Below, in pieces: positions 16,925 through 25,566 of a stretch of DNA of 64,000 nucleotides (position 1 is the first letter of the stretch; every line of letters starts with the position of its first letter). The DNA comes from Ignavibacteriota bacterium (GTDB lineage: Bacteria; Bacteroidota; Ignavibacteria; Tepidaquicellales; Tepidaquicellaceae), in contig JAPLFJ010000031.1 of assembly GCA_026390735.1 (NCBI GenBank), positions 30,173 through 94,172 of the forward strand, read 5' to 3'. The notes beneath the pieces are model-generated. The model worked only from the letters and a program-made list of their open reading frames with translations, was not told the DNA's origin and made no database searches. A program made the translations under genes and the position numbers.

Positions 16925-19689
16925 TATTTTTGTTTAATATGGTTTAATATTTCTTCAGGGTTAATTGGTAAAGAAGTAATCCTGTAACCGACTGCATTGA
17001 ATACAGCATTTGCGATTGCAGGAATTACTGGGTGTATGGCACCTTCTCCGCATTCCTTAGCTCCGAAAGGTCCTTCAGGGTCGATTGATTCTATGATTGT
17101 CGTATCAATCGGCGGTGTATCAACACTCGTCGGAATTTTATAATCCAGAAAATTCGGGTTCAAAAGTAAACCGTTATAAAATTTCATCCGTTCGCTCACT
17201 GCCTGTCCAAGTCCCATATGCCAGGAACCCTCGAGTTGTCCTTCAACAGCAAGGGGATTGATTGCTTTGCCGCAATCGTGAGCACCCCAGATATTAAGAA
17301 CGTTTACTTCACCTGTATCGGTATCAACATCAACTTCTGCTATGCAGGAACCAAAACTGTAGGAAGGGCTAAGTCCGGCACCTGCACCCTTAAAATCACC
17401 TCCGAGTTTAGGTGAGTTATAGTTTCCTGAGACGGTTAACGCACCAACTTTCTTAGTTGCAATCTCAACAGCTTCTTTCCAGTTTAAATCTACAGTCTTA
17501 TCATTCGAGAAAATTCTTTCTTTACTTATGTTTAATTCTTCAACAGGTATGTTCTCATTTAAGGAAACAGAATCGAGAATAGATTTCTTAAGGTTTTCAG
17601 CTGCCATTTTGGCGGCATTTCCAGCCATAAAAGTAACACGGCTTGAATAACTTCCAAGGTCAATCGGTGTAAGCAATGTATCAGCGGCGACTACAAAGAC
17701 ATTATCAATACTCAATCCAAGAACTTCTGCAACTATTATTGCGAGCATTGTATCGCTGCCCTGACCAATATCACTGGCACCTGATGTAATAAGAACTCTG
17801 CCGTCAAGATCAACTTTAAGGTGAACAACGGACTGAGGGTATTCATTCCAGTGGATTGGAAGCGCGCTACCGCTTATATAGACACCGCATGCAACGCCAA
17901 GACCTTTACCGTATGGCAATTTACCGTGCCGTTTTTTCCACTCTGACTTTTCCATAACAGCATTCATACTTTCGACGACTCCGTTGGAAGTTATCCTGAA
18001 CTGTCCGACGGTAAGAGTATCGGACGGAAGAAAATTCTTAAACCTCAGTTCGCACGGGTCAGTGTTTGTACGGTGAGCAAGTTCATCGAGCAGTGACTCC
18101 ATTGCAAAGCGGGGATTTACAGCGCCATGTCCACGCATTGCTCCGCACTGGGGTTTATTAGTATAAACACGTCTTGTTCTGAAACCAAAATTATCAATTT
18201 TATACGGTGCCTGAAGAAGCACGCCGCTGTAATAAGTTGTAACTACGCCGAAACTTCCGTAAGCTCCGCCGTCGAGAAGTATATCCGCATCAATGACATT
18301 AACTTTACCTTCTTTACTCAAACCCACTTCCATTGTAATTTCAGACGGATGCCGACCGTGATTGTTCAAGAAAACTTCTTCACGTGTAAGTCTTGTTCTG
18401 ACAGGCTTTCCCGTCAATTTTGAAAGTTGCGAAATAATAATTTCATGAGGGAATGGATCACTTTTCCCGCCGAATCCACCGCCAACGTACGGCTTGATAA
18501 CACGGATTCTGTTCATAGGAAGCTCAAGAACTTTTGCAAGGAACCTGTGCAGATAATGCGGAACCTGAGTTGCCGTAATTATAGTAAGTCCGTTTTCATC
18601 CCAGTATGCAGTTGCAGCATGGGGTTCAGTAAAGCCATGGTTAATTCCTTCGAAAGTGAAATTAAGTTTGTGTGAAATAGAGGAATTATTAATTCCTTCT
18701 TTCTGATCACCGAAACGAAGTTCTGCTTTTTTGTGCACATTATTATTGTACCTGCAGTGTGAATGAATTTTTTCTTTCTCCTCAATATCAGCAAGAGAAT
18801 CTTTTATACTAAAAAATGTTTTCAGAGGGGAATATTCTACCTTAATAAGATTACAGGCAGCAGATGCTATATCTTCTGTATCAGCAGCAACGGCTGCTAC
18901 AATTTCCCCTATATACCTTACTTTATTTACTGCTATTGATGTTTCATCCTGTGAAATTGGGAGAACTCCGAAACTGATTGGTAAATCCTTCCCGGTTATT
19001 ATTTTTCTAACACCCTTTAACTTAAGGGCATCCGATAAATCGATATTAACAATTTCAGCATGAGCGTGAGTGCTTCGAAGGAATTTACAGAACAGTGCAT
19101 TTTTGATTTTAATATCATCTGCATAATCAGCCTCACCTTTAACCTTCTTTTCTGCTTCGATGTATGGTCGTGGTTTTCCTACAGAAAGATATTTATCATT
19201 CTCATCTGCGATTACAGATTTATCCGAAGCGGACTCTGCCGCATATTCAGAAATAGCACTAATGATTTTCTTATATCCCGTACATCTGCATAGGTTACCT
19301 GATATTGCTTCTTTAATTTCATCTTCAGATGGCTGAGGGTTAATCTTAAGGAATCCAACGGCCGACATAACCATACCGGGTGTACAATAGCCGCACTGTA
19401 TGGCACCTTTCTGAACAAACATTTCCTGAAGTTTATGTAGTTTACCGTCTTTTGCGATTGATTCAATTGTAAGAATTTGTGTGTGAACACACTTCATTAC
19501 GGGTGTAATGCAGCTTAAAGCAGGGACATCGTCTATAAGAACAGTACAGGCACCGCAGCTTCCTTGCTCACACCCGACCTTTGTACCTGTCAGTCCGATA
19601 CGGTTGCGGATAGTGTATGAAAGCATTTCGTGCTCTTCAACAAGCAATTCATAATTTACGTCGTTAACTGTTAAAATTATCTGCTTCAA
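16921..19689 (-). CDS. hcrCA: 4-hydroxybenzoyl-CoA reductase, fused FeS and molybdenum subunits
   Basis: Fusion protein of 922 residues. Residues 1-~150 are the small 2Fe-2S subunit, with C40, C45, C48, C60 in one cluster motif and C99, C102, C134, C136 in the second (QCGYCTPGM, CRCTGY). Residues ~170-922 are the molybdopterin subunit (GGGFGGKSDPFPHE, QCGAMRGHGA, GAKECGEGAIHP with the catalytic glutamate). Together with HcrB it would reductively remove the para-hydroxyl of 4-hydroxybenzoyl-CoA to give benzoyl-CoA. In Thauera and Rhodopseudomonas these are two separate proteins. The start is a TTG at 19689. A related aldehyde or xanthine oxidoreductase role is the alternative, but the HcrB partner argues against it. 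Confidence 0.85.
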   Translation of the reverse strand: MKQIILTVNDVNYELLVEEHEMLSYTIRNRIGLTGTKVGCEQGSCGACTVLIDDVPALSCITPVMKCVHTQILTIESIAKDGKLHKLQEMFVQKGAIQCGYCTPGMVMSAVGFLKINPQPSEDEIKEAISGNLCRCTGYKKIISAISEYAAESASDKSVIADENDKYLSVGKPRPYIEAEKKVKGEADYADDIKIKNALFCKFLRSTHAHAEIVNIDLSDALKLKGVRKIITGKDLPISFGVLPISQDETSIAVNKVRYIGEIVAAVAADTEDIASAACNLIKVEYSPLKTFFSIKDSLADIEEKEKIHSHCRYNNNVHKKAELRFGDQKEGINNSSISHKLNFTFEGINHGFTEPHAATAYWDENGLTIITATQVPHYLHRFLAKVLELPMNRIRVIKPYVGGGFGGKSDPFPHEIIISQLSKLTGKPVRTRLTREEVFLNNHGRHPSEITMEVGLSKEGKVNVIDADILLDGGAYGSFGVVTTYYSGVLLQAPYKIDNFGFRTRRVYTNKPQCGAMRGHGAVNPRFAMESLLDELAHRTNTDPCELRFKNFLPSDTLTVGQFRITSNGVVESMNAVMEKSEWKKRHGKLPYGKGLGVACGVYISGSALPIHWNEYPQSVVHLKVDLDGRVLITSGASDIGQGSDTMLAIIVAEVLGLSIDNVFVVAADTLLTPIDLGSYSSRVTFMAGNAAKMAAENLKKSILDSVSLNENIPVEELNISKERIFSNDKTVDLNWKEAVEIATKKVGALTVSGNYNSPKLGGDFKGAGAGLSPSYSFGSCIAEVDVDTDTGEVNVLNIWGAHDCGKAINPLAVEGQLEGSWHMGLGQAVSERMKFYNGLLLNPNFLDYKIPTSVDTPPIDTTIIESIDPEGPFGAKECGEGAIHPVIPAIANAVFNAVGYRITSLPINPEEILNHIKQKY

Positions 19690-19710
19690 ATTGTTTTCTC
19701 GTTAAACATT

Positions 19711-20451
19711 TTAAATTCCTGCTCCAATACTTTTACCACCATCAACATAAATCGTCTGTCCCGTAATAAATTTCGTATTATCATCAGCCAGAAATGCAAC
19801 AACCTGAGCAACATCTTGCGGAGAGCCAATAGATTTAGTAGGCTGAGCTTCAATTAATTTATGAAGAACATTTTCCGGTAATGACTGTGTAAGCGGTGTC
19901 TCGATCAGTCCAGGAGCTACTGCATTTACTAAAACATTGTATCTTCCGAGTTCGAGTGCAAGTACTCTTGTAAGGCTTACTACTCCCGCTTTTGAAGCTG
20001 CATAATTAGACTGTCCCGGATTTCCGAGCCAGGCACGTGATGCTATATTAACTATTCTTCCATACTTCTGGTTTTTCATCATTGATGCCGCTTCTCTGCA
20101 CATAAGCCAGGTGCCTTTGAGGTTAACGGAAATAACTTTATCAAAATCATCAGAAGACATATTCTGTATAAGGTTATCGCGTATGATTCCTGCATTGTTC
20201 ACGAGCACATCGATTCTTCCGTAATTATTCTTAATAAACCCGAACAGAGATTTAACTTCATCTTCAGACTGAATATCACATTTATAAAAGGCAGCATTAT
20301 TTTTCCCGAGTTCAGTTTCGAACGATTGACCGTTTATTCTATCTATATCGACGGCTAAAATAAAATAATCCAGACTGCATAATTTCCTTGAGATAGCAGA
20401 CCCAATGCCGTTTGAGGCACCTGTAACAACAGCTATTTTTTTATTTTTCAT
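19711..20451 (-). CDS. short-chain dehydrogenase/reductase (FabG-like)
   Basis: Classical SDR of 246 residues with NAD(P)-binding TGASNGIG, NNAG at the end of beta-4, catalytic serine in IVNIASRAW, and YAASK. It interconverts a hydroxyl and a keto group with NAD(P)H. It is first in the minus-strand operon ahead of the 4-hydroxybenzoyl-CoA reductase genes. A step on an alicyclic or 3-hydroxyacyl-CoA intermediate is plausible, but sequence does not fix the substrate. Confidence 0.82.
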   Translation of the reverse strand: MKNKKIAVVTGASNGIGSAISRKLCSLDYFILAVDIDRINGQSFETELGKNNAAFYKCDIQSEDEVKSLFGFIKNNYGRIDVLVNNAGIIRDNLIQNMSSDDFDKVISVNLKGTWLMCREAASMMKNQKYGRIVNIASRAWLGNPGQSNYAASKAGVVSLTRVLALELGRYNVLVNAVAPGLIETPLTQSLPENVLHKLIEAQPTKSIGSPQDVAQVVAFLADDNTKFITGQTIYVDGGKSIGAGI

Positions 20452-20788
20452 CGATAATATTATTGAGTGAAATATTCAACGTTAAAATTATGGAATTAAA
20501 ATACTTATTTCATCCGAATAAAACAAAAGTAAAATAAAGAATTATCAGGAAGGATATACACTCCTGTCTTTAATTAAAAATTGTAAAAGCAGAGTGTTTG
20601 TAATGCATAAGTGTTGACATTTAATCCTGTGAAAGTTAATTTGCATAACAATTGATTTGAAGATGTCAAAAATATAATGTTATTATTCTAATAAGTTAGG
20701 TTTGATGTTCTTCCGTAACGGAATTAGGAGGCTGTTATGTGAAGTTTTTTAAAAGAGTACTAAATTACTAATTAAAACGGCAATCAAG
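20452..20788. promoter_or_regulatory. divergent control region between the hcr and bcr operons
   Basis: This 337-bp gap must hold promoters for both aromatic operons. A perfect palindrome TTCCGT-A-ACGGAA lies at 20711-20723, a good size for a dimeric regulator. CAGGA ... TCCTG arms flank 20546-20566. A candidate Bacteroidota-like promoter on the plus strand has TTGACA at 20614 and TAATTTG at 20637-20643, 20 bp apart. A strong ribosome site AGGAGG lies at 20726-20731. No -24/-12 (sigma-54) element was found. Function of each element is inferred. Confidence 0.45.
20739..20771 (+). other. possible 10-codon leader ORF ahead of bcrC
   Basis: A GTG at 20739 follows AGGAGG with ideal 7-nt spacing and opens a 10-codon frame (MKFFKRVLNY) ending in TAA, 17 bp before bcrC. 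The same ribosome site also precedes a minimal ATG-TGA. This is one of few strong Shine-Dalgarno sites near a start in the window, yet no longer gene uses it. It could be a translated leader or simply a relic of an older bcrC start. Confidence 0.3.
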
Positions 20789-21952
20789 TTGGAGAACTTT
20801 GAAAACATTTTAGAGCGTTCTAAAATGCTGTCATTTGATTTGAATTTCGAATACGCGCGAAATTGGAAATCAAAGGAAGCATCGAGAGTTATTTTAGGAT
20901 ACACGCCAATATATTTCCCACGCGAGATAGTTCATGCAGTCAACGGTTTATCCGTAGGCATCTTTGGTTCAGGCGACAGAAAACAGATTATTAAGGGTGA
21001 TGCTTTTTATCAATCGTACATTTGCCATATTCCGAGAGGAATAATTGAAATGGTTCTTGACGGTAACATGAAAAGTTTTGACGGATTTGTTTTCCCTTCA
21101 ATCTGCGACGTAATGCGAAACCTTTCAGGAATATTCAAGATTCAGAAAAAAGGGAAGTTCGTCAAGTATCTCGATTATCCTCAGAACTTTAATCCCGAAA
21201 TTGGCGGTACATTTTACATTCAGGAAATGAAACACATTCTTGAATACATATTTGAAATCAACAACGTAAAACTAACAACCGAAAATTTAAACAATTCAAT
21301 CCGTCTTTTTAACAAAAACAGGCAACTTATAAAAGCCATTTACGATTTAAGGCGCGAGTTTCCATGGAGAATTACTTATGAAGAACTTTATCATATTATA
21401 AGAGCGGGAACGGTTATCACTGTAGAAGAGCACAACGAAATGCTGGAAGGTGTTCTGGATTTTCTTAATAATGAAAAAGGCGAACCGCTTGACAAGATAA
21501 AGGTGATTATATACGGAGCTTTCTGCGAACAGCCGCCTGTAGGCCTTATAAAGACCATTGAACTTGCAGGATGTTACATAATTGATGATGACCTTGTACT
21601 CGGTTCGCGCTGGATACAAGGTGATATAAAAGATGATACGGATGACCCTTTGAAAGCACTTTCGGAAGCATACTTAAAGAACAGTACTTTTTCATCATCC
21701 ATGTACGATGTAAACAATCCAAAGGGTGAACGTTTAGTAAAGCTTGCAAAAGATTCGAAAGCAGACGGGATAATCTTTGCTGCTCCTAGTTTCTGTGACC
21801 CTGCTTTACTTGACATTCCGCAGTTACAGCAGGCTTGCGATAAGCATGACATAAGGCACATAATGTTTCAGTTCAGTGAAAATACTGGTCAGTTCAAAGT
21901 TATCAAGGAACAGGTCGGAGCTTTCTCGGATTCAATAAAGCTCTGGGTTTAA
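20789..21952 (+). CDS. bcrC: benzoyl-CoA reductase subunit C
   Basis: Catalytic-module subunit of class I benzoyl-CoA reductase, 387 residues, HgdB/2-hydroxyacyl-CoA dehydratase fold. It shows the family opening (GYTPIYFPREIVHAVNGL) and conserved cysteines near residues 79, 106 and 246 that would hold a 4Fe-4S cluster near the substrate. With BcrB it binds benzoyl-CoA and adds two electrons to the ring, giving cyclohexa-1,5-diene-1-carbonyl-CoA. The gene order CBAD equals that of Thauera. The start is taken as TTG 20789; an ATG twelve codons in is possible. It is the first gene of the 17-kb operon. Confidence 0.88.
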   Translation: MENFENILERSKMLSFDLNFEYARNWKSKEASRVILGYTPIYFPREIVHAVNGLSVGIFGSGDRKQIIKGDAFYQSYICHIPRGIIEMVLDGNMKSFDGFVFPSICDVMRNLSGIFKIQKKGKFVKYLDYPQNFNPEIGGTFYIQEMKHILEYIFEINNVKLTTENLNNSIRLFNKNRQLIKAIYDLRREFPWRITYEELYHIIRAGTVITVEEHNEMLEGVLDFLNNEKGEPLDKIKVIIYGAFCEQPPVGLIKTIELAGCYIIDDDLVLGSRWIQGDIKDDTDDPLKALSEAYLKNSTFSSSMYDVNNPKGERLVKLAKDSKADGIIFAAPSFCDPALLDIPQLQQACDKHDIRHIMFQFSENTGQFKVIKEQVGAFSDSIKLWV

Positions 21953-21979
21953 TAATCAGTAATTAAAATAATTAAATAT

Positions 21980-23254
21980 ATGTCTCAGGAAGTTTCAAAA
22001 GAAAAAAGCATGATTCTCCAGAAGGAGATGATTGGCGGATTACTCGATGATTTAAGCATTACGAAAGAAACGGGCAAGAAGGTAGTTTATACATTTGTTC
22101 CCGGAAATCTTTCTGAGCTTATAAGGGCATTCGATATGCTACCGGTCTATCCGGAAATAAATGCACTTCAGTCAGGAATGCGGAAGATATCAGGAAACTA
22201 CATACGTGATGCTGAGAAAGCGGGGCACTTTGAAGATGTCTGCACATACGTGAAATGCGATATAGGTATGATGATAAACGGAAACATAGGACCTACGGGA
22301 AAAAAGCTTCCCGATCCTGACCTGCTACTGCTGAGTTATACGGGTTGTTTTACGTTTATGAAATGGTTTGAAAACCTTGAACGTATTTATCCAGGTGTTC
22401 CAGTAGCAATGCTTCACACTCCTTACCAGGAAAACGGGAAGATTACACCTGAGATGACACAGTATATGGTAAAGCAGTTAAAGGAAGATGTTATTCCGAA
22501 AATGGAAAAAGTGTCAGGAAAGAAGTTTGACGAATCAAAACTTAAACAAACATTAGCAGAATCAGTTAAAGTCGAAGACTTAATCGTAAAGATATTTGAT
22601 ACAACAAAAAACAGACCTTCTCCGATAGACGCATATTTTGCAGGGGTATATTATATAGGACCTATAAACATAGGTTTCAGAGGAACACCAGAGGCAGTGA
22701 CTTATTATGAAGAATTGTACAAGGAAATACTATACCGTGTTGAAAACAAACTCGGGCCTATAACACCCGAGGGCGAAGTTGATGAAAAGATAAGGCTTGT
22801 TGTTGAAGGCCCTCCAAACTGGACAAGTTTTCGTGAGTTCTGGAAACTGTTTTATGACCATGGTGCAGTGATAGTTTCTTCTTCTTACACAAAAGTCGGC
22901 GGTGTTTACGATACAGGATTCCGTCACGACCCTGAAAGACCGCTGGAAACTCTCGGAGAGTACTGCATGCACTGTTACACGAATCTTAATCTGCCGCAAA
23001 GGATTGAATTGCTTTCAAAAAGCATCAAAGATTATCACGCTGACGGAATACTTGTAAATTCAATAAAAAGCTGTAATTCATTCTCAGCCGGGCAGCTTAT
23101 TATGATGAGAGAGATTGAAGAGAAACTTGAGATACCTGTAGGTTTCATAGAGTCTGATCTGGTTGACCCGAGATATTTCTCATATTCCAACATCAAAAAC
23201 CGTCTGGACTCATTTTTCCAAATGCTTAATCAACGAAAAACTATTTCAAATTAA
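21980..23254 (+). CDS. bcrB: benzoyl-CoA reductase subunit B
   Basis: Second catalytic subunit, 424 residues, HgdB family. Cysteines in CTYVKCDIG, SYTGCF, YCMHC and IKSCNS are candidates for cluster ligands. The C-terminal IESDLVDPRYFS segment matches the family's closing motif (E-D-D-x-R). It pairs with BcrC as the ring-reducing module in the cytoplasm and receives electrons from the BcrA/BcrD ATPase module. It starts 27 bp after bcrC with an ATG and ends 2 bp before bcrA, so the genes are certainly cotranscribed. Confidence 0.9.
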   Translation: MSQEVSKEKSMILQKEMIGGLLDDLSITKETGKKVVYTFVPGNLSELIRAFDMLPVYPEINALQSGMRKISGNYIRDAEKAGHFEDVCTYVKCDIGMMINGNIGPTGKKLPDPDLLLLSYTGCFTFMKWFENLERIYPGVPVAMLHTPYQENGKITPEMTQYMVKQLKEDVIPKMEKVSGKKFDESKLKQTLAESVKVEDLIVKIFDTTKNRPSPIDAYFAGVYYIGPINIGFRGTPEAVTYYEELYKEILYRVENKLGPITPEGEVDEKIRLVVEGPPNWTSFREFWKLFYDHGAVIVSSSYTKVGGVYDTGFRHDPERPLETLGEYCMHCYTNLNLPQRIELLSKSIKDYHADGILVNSIKSCNSFSAGQLIMMREIEEKLEIPVGFIESDLVDPRYFSYSNIKNRLDSFFQMLNQRKTISN

Positions 23255-23256
23255 AT

Positions 23257-24672
23257 ATGAGTAAATATTATCTTGGCATAGATCTGGGTTCTACTACTTC
23301 AAAGGCTATAATCATCAACGATAAAGATGAAATAATCGGCAGGGGAATAACCAATACAAGAGCCAACTACAAAGTCGCAGCAGACATAGCAAGGCAGGAA
23401 GCCATTTACGATGCAAGATTCAGTCTGCTCAAGAAAATTCTCGAAAAAGAAGTAACAGCGCAGCCGATATATGAAAAATACCTTAACGACATCGAATCTG
23501 CATTCCAGTTTCTTCAGTTCAAAAGAAGACTCGAACATCTTCACAGTCAGTTTAATAACACTATTGAGTCATCAGATATATTCGCGGATAAAAAACTGTA
23601 CCTGGAAACAATACGAAATATTATTTCAATTATTGAACCTGTAATTAGGGATGAATATATCTACGGCAACCTGGGTTCAAAAAGTCAGTTCTTCAGAGAC
23701 GTTGTGAATGAAAAGTTTTCCATTGAAGTTAAAAAACTTGACCTTGCATTCTTTGAACCGCTTATGCTTGCTTTTGACAAAAGCATAACACCTGTGGAGA
23801 ATGATATGTTTGAGTTTAATTTCAAGGAACTTGTTTATGAGGCGATGGACCTTCTTGATTCAAAGTACAAAGGTCTTGCTGACACTTCCGCAGAAGGTAT
23901 AAGTGTTAACTTTGATGCAGAAATGAATCTGCTAAAGGGAAATTACGACCATATAACGGATACTTTCAAGGAACACATTAACAGGGTAGCCGACTACGAG
24001 ATTCATATCTCAAACATGGTTGGCACAGGATACGGAAGGGCATTACTTCCATTTCCTGAGGATTGCATAAAGTCAGAAATATTGTGTCATGCTTTCGGGG
24101 CGCATGCTATATTCCCGAAAACAAGAACAGTACTTGATATAGGAGGGCAGGATACAAAGGCAATTCAGGTTGACAGTCACGGACTGGTCACGAGTTTCCA
24201 TATGAACGACAGATGTGCTGCAGGATGCGGCAGGTATCTCGGATACATTGCCGACGAGCTTAACATTTCCCTGAATGAACTTGGCTCATCAGCTTTGAAG
24301 GCAGAGAAGGAAGTGAACATATGTTCAACATGCACAGTATTCGCCGGAGCCGAACTCAGAGAGCTTCTTAACATAGGAGAAGAGAGAAACGATATACTGG
24401 CAGGTCTTCACAGGGCTATAGTAATGAGAGCGATGTCTTTAATCGCAAGGTCAGGAGGGGTAAGGAATGAATTTACCTTCACCGGCGGTGTAGCACGAAA
24501 CAACGCCGTGCTGAAATATGTGTCTGAACTTGTAAAGGAAAATTATGGTGACGACTTAAAAATAAACGTGCACACAGATTCAATATTTATGGGAGCACTT
24601 GGTGGTGCAATGTTTGCAAGACGGAATATCAATGCTGATTTACCGTCACCTAAAGCGAAAATAAATAATTAA
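23257..24672 (+). CDS. bcrA: benzoyl-CoA reductase subunit A (ATPase/activator)
   Basis: ASKHA-fold ATPase subunit of 471 residues. It has the N-terminal phosphate loop GIDLGSTTSKA, a ~200-residue insert typical of BcrA/BadF (AADIARQEAIYDARF onward), LDIGGQDTKAI, and cluster cysteines C320 (NDRCAAGCG) and C359 (CSTCTVFAG), 39 residues apart as in other activators. Together with BcrD it forms a dimer bridged by one 4Fe-4S cluster. ATP hydrolysis lowers the potential so electrons from ferredoxin can reduce the aromatic ring. It has extra nearby cysteines, C324 and C356. It is slightly longer than I recall for proteobacterial BcrA (~440). Confidence 0.92.
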   Translation: MSKYYLGIDLGSTTSKAIIINDKDEIIGRGITNTRANYKVAADIARQEAIYDARFSLLKKILEKEVTAQPIYEKYLNDIESAFQFLQFKRRLEHLHSQFNNTIESSDIFADKKLYLETIRNIISIIEPVIRDEYIYGNLGSKSQFFRDVVNEKFSIEVKKLDLAFFEPLMLAFDKSITPVENDMFEFNFKELVYEAMDLLDSKYKGLADTSAEGISVNFDAEMNLLKGNYDHITDTFKEHINRVADYEIHISNMVGTGYGRALLPFPEDCIKSEILCHAFGAHAIFPKTRTVLDIGGQDTKAIQVDSHGLVTSFHMNDRCAAGCGRYLGYIADELNISLNELGSSALKAEKEVNICSTCTVFAGAELRELLNIGEERNDILAGLHRAIVMRAMSLIARSGGVRNEFTFTGGVARNNAVLKYVSELVKENYGDDLKINVHTDSIFMGALGGAMFARRNINADLPSPKAKINN

Positions 24673-24679
24673 ATTAATT

Positions 24680-25537
24680 ATGAAAGAAAAAAGTATTTAT
24701 ACATTCGGTATTGATGTAGGGGGCAGTTACATAAAGGCTGTATTGCTTTCTTATTCCGATAATCCTGTAATTGTAGACAAGATATCAGAAAAATTAAGAA
24801 AACGTGACCCGTCAAAACTTTCAGATGATATGGTAAACCTTATACTTGAACGAAACGGTTTAACATTCGATGATATTAGTTATCTGGCATCGACCGGCGA
24901 AGGTGAAATGGTGAACAGAAAGACAGGACATTTTTACAGTATGACTACTCATTCAAAGGGTGGACTATTCTTTAATTCTGATGTTCTTACAGTTGTTGAT
25001 ATGGGTGCTCTTTATGTGAGGGCAATAAAAATTAATAATCAGGGAAGAGTTCTTGATTATAAAATGACAGGGCAATGCGCTTCAGGTTCAGGACAGTTCA
25101 TAGAGAACATTTCCAGATATCTCGGTTTAGCGATTGAAGAAGTCGGGGATATATCGTTAGGTTCAAAGAATCCCGAAACCCCGTCAGGTATCTGTGCGGT
25201 ACTTGCAGAGACGGACGTAATTAATATGGTTTCAAGAGGTATATCCACACCGAATATAATTAAAGGCATACATCTTTCCATAGCAAACAGGGTTGTTAAA
25301 CTTTTGTCATCGCTGAAAGCGGAATCACCTATTATGCTGACAGGAGGCATGGCATTAAACAAGGGGATGGTGCAGGCAATAAAGGAATTATCAGCCGAAA
25401 GCAAATATGAGTGGGAAATATATTCCAGTCCTGATTCAATATTTGCAGGGGCAATAGGTGCCGCAATGTGGAGTGGATTCAGGTACCAGTTACTGAAAAG
25501 CAATAAAGGCAGTATACCAAATAAAATAAAGGGTTAA
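24680..25537 (+). CDS. bcrD: benzoyl-CoA reductase subunit D (ATPase/activator)
   Basis: Second ATPase subunit, 285 residues. It has GIDVGGSYIKAV, VVDMGALYVRAI, cluster cysteines C133 (GQCASGSG) and C172 (GICAVLAET) spaced 39 residues, and the closing adenosine motif TGGMALNKGMV. It forms the electron-activating heterodimer with BcrA. Size and lack of the long insert distinguish it from BcrA and match BcrD/BadG. It lies 8 bp after bcrA. Confidence 0.92.
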   Translation: MKEKSIYTFGIDVGGSYIKAVLLSYSDNPVIVDKISEKLRKRDPSKLSDDMVNLILERNGLTFDDISYLASTGEGEMVNRKTGHFYSMTTHSKGGLFFNSDVLTVVDMGALYVRAIKINNQGRVLDYKMTGQCASGSGQFIENISRYLGLAIEEVGDISLGSKNPETPSGICAVLAETDVINMVSRGISTPNIIKGIHLSIANRVVKLLSSLKAESPIMLTGGMALNKGMVQAIKELSAESKYEWEIYSSPDSIFAGAIGAAMWSGFRYQLLKSNKGSIPNKIKG

Positions 25538-25566
25538 TTAAATTTTATAATCAGAAAACAGAATAA

